A stretch of DNA of 10,452 nt, taken from NCBI GenBank assembly GCA_050250795.1, contig JBFWNZ010000115.1, positions 1 to 10,452 on the forward strand. Reading direction: 5' to 3'. Of this stretch, positions 5,642 through 10,452 are shown piece after piece (the stretch's first letter is position 1; each line of letters starts with the position of its first letter). The position numbers and the translations under genes were made by a program. The notes below the pieces were generated by a model. The model was not told the DNA's origin. It ran no database searches and saw only the letters and a program-made list of their open reading frames with translations. The stretch is from JBFWNZ01 sp050250795. GTDB taxonomy: Bacteria; Pseudomonadota; Alphaproteobacteria; UBA8366.

Positions 5642-7921
5642 ATGAGCGATCAGATTGGGTGGATCGGCTCACGGCAGTTGTTGCGCCGGTTGCGCGACGC
5701 TATGGCCGGCGGCGGCAGCGTCGAAGAACGTCTGGACCTCATCGTCGATCTGATCGCCCGCGGCATGGTTGCCGAAGTGTGCTCGATCTACGTCCTGCGT
5801 CCCGGCGACTTGCTGGTCTTGTATGCGACCGAGGGGCTGCGGAAGGACGCGGTCCATCGGACCCGGCTGCGGGTCGGCGAGGGCCTTGTCGGTGCCATCG
5901 CGGCGCGGGCTCAGCCGCTGGCCCTGGCAGATGCTCAGAAGGATCCGGGCTTCGCCTACCGCCCGGAAACAGGCGAGGAGATCTATCACTCGCTGGCCGG
6001 CGTGCCGATCCTGCGCGGCAGCCGGGTGCGCGGCGTTCTGGTCGTGCAGAATCGGACTCAGCGCGACTACACCGAAGAAGAGATCGAGACCCTTGAGACG
6101 GTCGCGATGGTTCTGGCCGAGCTCATCTCGGGCACGGAGGCCGTCGGCGTCGCAATGCAGCCGGCCGACGGAACCAATCTCGTGCCGCTGCGTCTCGCCG
6201 GCGCATCGCTGAGCCGCGGCATGGGCATGGGGCGCGCGGTGCTGCACCGTCAAGGAACCGCGATCACGCGCGTCGTGGGCGAGGACCCGGAAGCCGAACT
6301 CGCCCGCTTCGACGAGGCGATCGAGGGGATGCGCTCCCAGATCGACCGGCTGCTGGCGGCCCATGACGATGACCGGTCCGGGCGGGGGCGCCGGCGCGGC
6401 GCCGGCGAGCATGTGGACATCCTGCGCACCTACCGGCGGTTCGCCGACGACCGCGGCTGGATCGGCCGGATCCGCGAGGCGATCCAGAGCGGCCTGACGG
6501 CGGAGGCCGCGGTCAGCAAGGTGCAGAACGACCTGCGGGTCCGCATGCAGGCGGTCGGCGACGACTACATCCGCGAGCGGTTGCAGGATCTGGACGATCT
6601 TGCATTCCGCCTGCTGCAGCATCTGACCGGCGATGTGGCCACACCGGAACTGCCCGAGGATGCGGTCATCGTGGCCCGTTCGATGGGGCCTGCCGAACTC
6701 TTGGACTATGACCATCGTCGCATCCGCGGCGTCCTGCTGGAGGAAGGGTCTCCCAGCGCCCATGTGGCCATCGTCGCCCGGGCCTTCGGCATTCCGGCGG
6801 TCGGCAATCTTGTCGATGTGTTCACCAAGGTCGAGCAGGGAGACCTTGTCCTGCTCGACGGCGACAACGGGATCGCGGCCATCCGGCCGGGCGAGCATGT
6901 GCGCCAGCGCTTTACCGAAAGCCTGGAGGCACGGCTGGCAAGGCAGGCGACCTATGCCGCCAGCCGCAATCTGCCGGCGATCACGCGCGACGGCGTCGAG
7001 ATCACGCTGCAGATCAATGCCGGGCTCGCCATCGATCTTGAGCACCTTCAGGACAGCGGTGCGGCCGGCGTTGGTCTCTATCGCACCGAAATCCCGTTCA
7101 TGGTGCAGTCCGGCTTTCCCGATGTTCGCGGGCAAACCCAGTTGTACCAGCGGGTTCTCGACCTTGCGGAAGGCCGGCCGGTCGTGTTCCGGACGCTGGA
7201 TATCGGCGGCGACAAGCTGCTTCCCTATTTTCGCGGTGCGGGCGACGAAAACCCGGCGTTGGGCTGGCGGGCCATCCGCATTTCGCTCGACAGGCCGGCG
7301 ATGCTGCGACAGCAACTCCGCGCCCTCATCCGGGCGGCACATGGACGCGATCTGGATGTCATGTTCCCGATGGTCGCCGAGGTTGCGGAATTGGTGGCGG
7401 CGCGAGCGCTGCTGGATCGCGAGCAGATCCGCGAAGCCGGGCGGGGGGTGATACCCGGTCGGATTCGGGTCGGCGTGATGCTGGAGGTGCCGGCTTTGCT
7501 GTTTCAATTGCCGGCGCTGCTGCCGCGTATCGATTTCCTGTCGATCGGATCGAACGATCTGCAGCAATTCCTGTTCGCCAGCGACCGGGGTAATCCGCGC
7601 GTCGGCAATCGCTACGATGCGCTGGCACCGGCCTTGCTGGCCATCGTGAAGCGCACGGTCGATGCCTGTCATGCTGCGGGCGTGCCCGTCGGGCTGTGCG
7701 GCGAGATGGCGGGGAATCCGCTGGAGGCAATGGCGCTTGTCGGGCTCGGTCTGCGGCGCCTGTCCATGCCGCCGGCCTCCATCGGCGCGGTGCGAACGAT
7801 GATCCGCAGTCTCGACGCAGGCGCTCTGGCCCATTATCTGGGCACCTTGCCCGACAGTCCCGAGCACAGCATCCGCGGACGCCTGCGGGCCTTCGCCCAG
7901 GATCACGGCGTCCAACTCTGA
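5642..7921 (+). CDS. ptsP: Phosphoenolpyruvate-protein phosphotransferase PtsP (enzyme I-Ntr)
   Basis: A 759-residue cytoplasmic protein, the first component of the nitrogen PTS; it takes phosphate from PEP and passes it to NPr and on to EIIA-Ntr. An N-terminal GAF domain covers about residues 15-165 (VGEGLVGAIAARAQPLAL, HSLAGVPILR); in enterobacteria and rhizobia this domain is reported to sense glutamine. The enzyme I N-domain covers about 180-325. The swivelling phosphohistidine domain follows from about 340, with the active His374 in SPSAHVAIVARAFGIPAVG. The PEP-binding barrel runs from about 447 to 735, with RTLDIGGDKLLPYF, ENPALGWRAIRIS and the catalytic Cys686 in GLCGEMAGNP. All key residues are present, so it is probably active. 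The ATG at 5642 is preferred to a GTG at 5624, but Shine-Dalgarno support is weak for both. It follows lysC, a conserved alphaproteobacterial order. Confidence 0.96.
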   Translation: MSDQIGWIGSRQLLRRLRDAMAGGGSVEERLDLIVDLIARGMVAEVCSIYVLRPGDLLVLYATEGLRKDAVHRTRLRVGEGLVGAIAARAQPLALADAQKDPGFAYRPETGEEIYHSLAGVPILRGSRVRGVLVVQNRTQRDYTEEEIETLETVAMVLAELISGTEAVGVAMQPADGTNLVPLRLAGASLSRGMGMGRAVLHRQGTAITRVVGEDPEAELARFDEAIEGMRSQIDRLLAAHDDDRSGRGRRRGAGEHVDILRTYRRFADDRGWIGRIREAIQSGLTAEAAVSKVQNDLRVRMQAVGDDYIRERLQDLDDLAFRLLQHLTGDVATPELPEDAVIVARSMGPAELLDYDHRRIRGVLLEEGSPSAHVAIVARAFGIPAVGNLVDVFTKVEQGDLVLLDGDNGIAAIRPGEHVRQRFTESLEARLARQATYAASRNLPAITRDGVEITLQINAGLAIDLEHLQDSGAAGVGLYRTEIPFMVQSGFPDVRGQTQLYQRVLDLAEGRPVVFRTLDIGGDKLLPYFRGAGDENPALGWRAIRISLDRPAMLRQQLRALIRAAHGRDLDVMFPMVAEVAELVAARALLDREQIREAGRGVIPGRIRVGVMLEVPALLFQLPALLPRIDFLSIGSNDLQQFLFASDRGNPRVGNRYDALAPALLAIVKRTVDACHAAGVPVGLCGEMAGNPLEAMALVGLGLRRLSMPPASIGAVRTMIRSLDAGALAHYLGTLPDSPEHSIRGRLRAFAQDHGVQL

Positions 7922-7956
7922 CGTCGCTCCAGCGCGGGGTGTTCGCTGCCAAAGCG

Positions 7957-7984
7957 TTGGACACACCTGCATGGCCTTGATATT
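7957..7984 (+). promoter_or_regulatory. Candidate promoter upstream of rodZ
   Basis: TTGGAC (7957-7962), a 16-base spacer and GATATT (7979-7984) lie in the 170-base gap between ptsP and the RodZ-like gene. The -10 part belongs to CTTGATATT, which recurs upstream of hisS with the same 16-base distance from a TTG-containing hexamer. The hexamers are weak, and the leader to the ATG at 8092 would be about 100 bases. No convincing terminator for ptsP is visible in this gap. Confidence 0.3.
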
Positions 7985-8079
7985 GCTGTGTCGGCTGGCC
8001 ATCCCGTTGGGAAGGCGGGTTGGCGGGGGCCGATACCATCGGTCTCATGCCGGTGCTCGCAGACCCAGTTCGGACGCGC

Positions 8080-8084
8080 AGGGA
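8080..8084 (+). promoter_or_regulatory. Shine-Dalgarno of the RodZ-like gene
   Basis: AGGGA lies 7 bases before the ATG at 8092. The alternative in-frame ATG at 8047 and TTG at 8020 have no comparable site, so this decides the start. Confidence 0.6.
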
Positions 8085-8091
8085 ATACGGC

Positions 8092-9378
8092 ATGCTCACT
8101 CCGAATGCACCCTCGGAAGCGCCCCGGCCCGCACCGGAGAACATCTCTTATTCGCAGCCGGCGGGTCCGAAGGCGGTGGGGGCGATGCTGCATACCCGGC
8201 GCGAGGAACTCGGCCGCGAGTTGCGCGCCGCAGCCGATGTCCTGCGTATCCGCTATCCCTATCTGCACGCCATCGAGGAAGGGCGGGTGGAGGATTTGCC
8301 GGGGCCGACCTATGCGGTCGGTTTCGTGCGGGCCTATGCCGATTATCTCGGTCTCGACGGCGAGTACATCGTCGCCCGGTTCAAGCTGGAGAATGAGGGG
8401 CTGGAGCATCATCGTGCTCAGCTCGTCTTTCCGTCGCCAACGTCCGAGACCCGGGTTCCGAGCGGAGCGATCCTGCTCATCGCGGTCGCATTGGCCGCCG
8501 CTGCCTATGGCGGATGGGTGTATCTCTCTTCGTCCGAGCGCAATATTGCGGACCTCGTCCCCAGCCTGCCGGACAATCTGACGGCGCTGCTCCGGTCGAG
8601 CCCGCCGCCGCCGGCTGCGCCGGGCGCCCTTTCGGAGTCGGCCGAAGCGCGGCCCGCCGACATGTCGGCCGCCGCAGTCACGCTGGCGCCGGCGTCCCCG
8701 ACGGTATCGGGGATGGCACGTCCTGCCGAGCCTGCGATGCCGGCACCGCCTGTCCCGGCTCCGTCATCGCCGCCGGCCCAGGCTTCCGCGCCGCCGGCCG
8801 TGGCGGTTCAGGCCCCGGCTCCTGCGCCCCCCACTGCGGCGGCGCCTTCGCTCGTGGTGCCGCCGCCCGGAACGCCAGCCGCACCGGCCATGGTGCCGGC
8901 GTCGCCACCCTCGTCCATGGCTTCGGCCGCGCAGGACCCCGCTCCGGATTCCGCGCCGGAGCCTCCGGACCCGGTCAATCCGAACGCCACGATCCCGGAC
9001 TCGCCGCCGTTGCCTGCCGTTGCCGCAGCAGCACCGCCCCGGCCCGATGTCGTTCCGGATTCCGAGCAGCGCCCCGAGGCGCGGATATACGGCGAGGAAA
9101 ATCTGGGCTCGCGCATCGTCATTCGTGCGCTCAGCGACAGCTGGGTCGAGGTCCGGGACGAGCGGAGCGGCGAGTTGCTGCTGACACGCGTCCTGCGGAC
9201 CGGCGATACCTATCGGGTTCCCAACCGGGGCGGCTTGTCGCTGGTGACGGGCAATGCGGGCGGGATCGAGATTTCGGTCGATGGCAAATCGGTGGGTTCC
9301 ATCGGGCCGCTGGGGTCCGTACGGCGGAATCTGGCGCTGGACCCGGATTCGCTCCGCCGCGCCTCCGCTGCGAACTGA
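8092..9378 (+). CDS. rodZ: RodZ-like cell-shape protein (HTH, TM, Pro/Ala linker, DUF4115)
   Basis: A 428-residue bitopic membrane protein. Residues about 29-100 form the RodZ-type helix-turn-helix domain: VGAMLHTRREELG at 29-41, then IRYPYLHAIEEGRVEDLPG (53-71) and YAVGFVRAYADYLGLD (74-89). In RodZ this domain sits in the cytoplasm and binds MreB. One membrane helix lies at about 125-145 (GAILLIAVALAAAAYGGWVY). Residues about 163-330 are a low-complexity linker rich in Pro, Ala and Ser. The C-terminal DUF4115 domain (about 332-420) begins near IVIRALSDSWVEVRD and lies in the periplasm. The start at 8092 is supported by the AGGGA site. The linker is unusually long for a RodZ but gives no sign of a frameshift. 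It sits before hisS, as in many proteobacteria, but without ispG between. The domain order makes the family call strong; the role in MreB organisation is inferred from relatives. Confidence 0.9.
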   Translation: MLTPNAPSEAPRPAPENISYSQPAGPKAVGAMLHTRREELGRELRAAADVLRIRYPYLHAIEEGRVEDLPGPTYAVGFVRAYADYLGLDGEYIVARFKLENEGLEHHRAQLVFPSPTSETRVPSGAILLIAVALAAAAYGGWVYLSSSERNIADLVPSLPDNLTALLRSSPPPPAAPGALSESAEARPADMSAAAVTLAPASPTVSGMARPAEPAMPAPPVPAPSSPPAQASAPPAVAVQAPAPAPPTAAAPSLVVPPPGTPAAPAMVPASPPSSMASAAQDPAPDSAPEPPDPVNPNATIPDSPPLPAVAAAAPPRPDVVPDSEQRPEARIYGEENLGSRIVIRALSDSWVEVRDERSGELLLTRVLRTGDTYRVPNRGGLSLVTGNAGGIEISVDGKSVGSIGPLGSVRRNLALDPDSLRRASAAN

Positions 9379-9382
9379 GCGC

Positions 9383-9410
9383 TTGTGCGCCGGTATCGGC
9401 GCTTGATATT
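9383..9410 (+). promoter_or_regulatory. Candidate promoter upstream of hisS
   Basis: TTGTGC (9383-9388), a 16-base spacer and GATATT (9405-9410) resemble the arrangement upstream of rodZ. Transcription would start near 9417, giving a leader of about 50 bases. The hairpin at 9387-9402 lies within the spacer, so the same bases could instead end the rodZ transcript. Confidence 0.3.
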
Positions 9411-9411
9411 T
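9387..9411 (+). terminator. Possible weak intrinsic terminator after rodZ
   Basis: GCGCCG (9387-9392) and CGGCGC (9397-9402) form a perfect 6-bp stem with a GTAT loop, 8 bases after the rodZ stop. It is followed by TTGATATTT, a broken T-tract. The stem is short and the tract imperfect, so termination would be partial at best. Confidence 0.35.
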
Positions 9412-9419
9412 GCGGTCGG

Positions 9420-9467
9420 GCGGACCAAAGTCCGCGGCCGCAACGACACCGAGGAACCGCCGGTCCG
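9420..9467 (+). promoter_or_regulatory. hisS leader with competing RNA pairings
   Basis: GCGGAC (9420-9425) and GTCCGC (9430-9435) form a perfect 6-bp stem with a CAAA loop. The same CGGACC (9421-9426) is also complementary to GGTCCG (9462-9467), which touches the hisS ATG. The two pairings exclude each other. The Shine-Dalgarno candidate GAGGAA (9451-9456) would lie in the loop of the second. This is a reading of base complementarity only; no folding energy was computed. Confidence 0.3.
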
Positions 9468-10452
9468 ATGGCTGCCCTGCAACCGGTGCGCGGGACGCAC
9501 GATATTCTGCCCAAGGCGATGCGCGCTCACCGCGCCGTCGTGGATACTGCGCGCGCCGTCGTCGAACGCTATGGGTTCGACGAGATGGCGACGCCGATCT
9601 TCGAGTTCACCCAGGTGTTCCGGCGGACCCTGGGCGAGACCTCGGACATCGTCACCAAGGAAATGTACACCTTCATGGACAAGGGCGGCGATGAGCTGAC
9701 CCTGCGGCCGGAGAACACCGCGGGCGTTGCGCGCTGCTTCATTTCCGAGGGATTGGCGCAGAGCGTGCCCTTGCGGGTGTTCTATGCCGGTCCGATGTTC
9801 CGCCACGAGCGGCCGCAGAAGGGCCGGCTGCGCCAGTTCCACCAGGTCGGTATCGAACTGATCGGCGCGCCGCAGCCGGAAGCCGATGTCGAGGCGATTG
9901 CGGCGGGGGCGGCGGTCCTCGATGCGCTGGGCATCCTGCCGCACACCGAACTGCAGCTGAACACGCTCGGCGATGCCGAGAGCCGGGCCCGTTACCGCGA
10001 GGTGCTGGTGACGTATTTCGGCGACCATCGCGACGCGCTGTCGGAGGAAAGCCGCGACCGGCTGGCGCGGAACCCGTTGCGTATCCTCGATTCCAAGGAC
10101 GAGGGCGACCGCCGCATCGTGGCGGGTGCGCCGGATTTCGGCGACTATCTGAATGAGGCCAGCCGCGACTTCTTTGCTGTTGTCACCGGTGGCCTCACGG
10201 CGCTCGGCATCGCCTACAATCGCAATCCCCGTCTTGTCCGCGGTCTCGATTATTACTCGCATACGGCCTTCGAGTTCACGACCACGACGCTGGGGGCCCA
10301 GGGCACCGTGCTTGCCGGCGGCCGGTATGACGGGCTGATCGGCATGATGGGCGGACCGGAGACGCCCGGCGTCGGGTGGGCCGCCGGCGTCGAACGGCTG
10401 GCGATGATGATTCCCGCCCCGCCGGCCGGGCGCCAGCCGGTTGCGGTCGTCC
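9468..10452 (+). CDS. hisS: Histidyl-tRNA synthetase HisS (3' partial)
   Basis: The frame is open from the ATG at 9468 to the window edge, giving 328 residues of a usual 410-500. It is a class II aminoacyl-tRNA synthetase that charges tRNA-His in the cytoplasm. The start MAALQPVRGTHDILP is typical of HisS. TPIFEFTQVFRRTLGETSD is the motif 1 region, TLRPENTAGVAR follows, and motif 2 is FRHERPQKGRLRQFHQVGIE. The histidine-A signature LVRGLDYYSHTAFEF and the start of motif 3, GGRYDGLIGMMGG then GVGWAAGVERL, are also present, so the catalytic core is nearly complete. What lies beyond the edge is mainly the C-terminal anticodon-binding domain. A GAGGAA (9451-9456) lies 11 bases upstream, a slightly long spacing. 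It follows the RodZ-like gene by 89 bases. Confidence 0.96.
   Translation, partial: MAALQPVRGTHDILPKAMRAHRAVVDTARAVVERYGFDEMATPIFEFTQVFRRTLGETSDIVTKEMYTFMDKGGDELTLRPENTAGVARCFISEGLAQSVPLRVFYAGPMFRHERPQKGRLRQFHQVGIELIGAPQPEADVEAIAAGAAVLDALGILPHTELQLNTLGDAESRARYREVLVTYFGDHRDALSEESRDRLARNPLRILDSKDEGDRRIVAGAPDFGDYLNEASRDFFAVVTGGLTALGIAYNRNPRLVRGLDYYSHTAFEFTTTTLGAQGTVLAGGRYDGLIGMMGGPETPGVGWAAGVERLAMMIPAPPAGRQPVAVV

Noticed and set aside
5669..8002. A minus-strand open frame of more than 770 codons covering all of ptsP.
   Set aside because: It mirrors ptsP codons, has no recognisable domain, and the sense strand encodes an intact enzyme I-Ntr with all catalytic residues.
8003..8042. Short inverted repeats after ptsP (TCCC-GTT-GGGA and CCGAT-ACC-ATCGG) as a terminator or operator.
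   Set aside because: The stems are only 4-5 bp with no T-tract, so they cannot be told from chance.
8600..9080. The Pro/Ala coding stretch in rodZ as a tandem DNA repeat.
   Set aside because: The residues recur, but codons and spacing vary and no fixed-length unit repeats, so it is low-complexity protein rather than a DNA repeat array.
9210..10262. A 350-codon minus-strand open frame across the rodZ end and hisS.
   Set aside because: The plus strand encodes an unambiguous HisS with motifs 1 and 2 and the histidine-A signature. The minus-strand frame is its shadow.

Overview
The window is GC-rich DNA (by eye about two thirds G+C), densely packed with genes that use GC-ending codons. Gene content and order point to an alphaproteobacterium, probably Rhodospirillales-like. 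The block ubiG (opposite strand), lysC, ptsP is a familiar alphaproteobacterial arrangement, and the Nit-type amidase and DUF1178 genes belong to the same neighbourhood. No species can be named. There are no rRNA or tRNA genes, insertion sequences, CRISPR arrays or phage genes, and no gene-free stretch longer than 300 bases.

Left part (1-3446). The window opens inside a carbon-nitrogen hydrolase of the Nit1/deaminated glutathione amidase type. Tail-to-tail with it, one base apart, lies a minus-strand pair: a class I SAM methyltransferase followed by a GNAT acetyltransferase. Divergent from that pair, a plus-strand operon holds DUF1178, a putative 2OG-Fe(II) oxygenase and a membrane-anchored DM13-domain protein. 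The last two look like an accessory redox module placed between DUF1178 and ubiG.

Middle (3443-7921). ubiG (ubiquinone O-methyltransferase) runs on the minus strand, and its stop codon overlaps the stop of the DM13 gene. Across a divergent promoter region of about 130 bases comes lysC (aspartate kinase with two ACT domains), then ptsP (the nitrogen-PTS enzyme I with a GAF sensor). Aspartate-family amino acid synthesis thus sits beside a nitrogen-responsive phosphorelay.

Right part (8092-10452). A RodZ-like cell-shape protein (cytoplasmic HTH, one membrane segment, long Pro/Ala linker, DUF4115) is followed directly by hisS (histidyl-tRNA synthetase), which runs off the window. ispG, which lies between rodZ and hisS in many proteobacteria including E. 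coli, is absent here. The leaders of rodZ and hisS share a CTTGATATT motif placed like a -10 region, and the hisS leader can form two small perfect hairpins plus a competing pairing next to the start codon.

Most of the window is core metabolism. I see no clear new system. The points most worth a second look are the oxygenase/DM13 pair, the hisS leader and the missing ispG.
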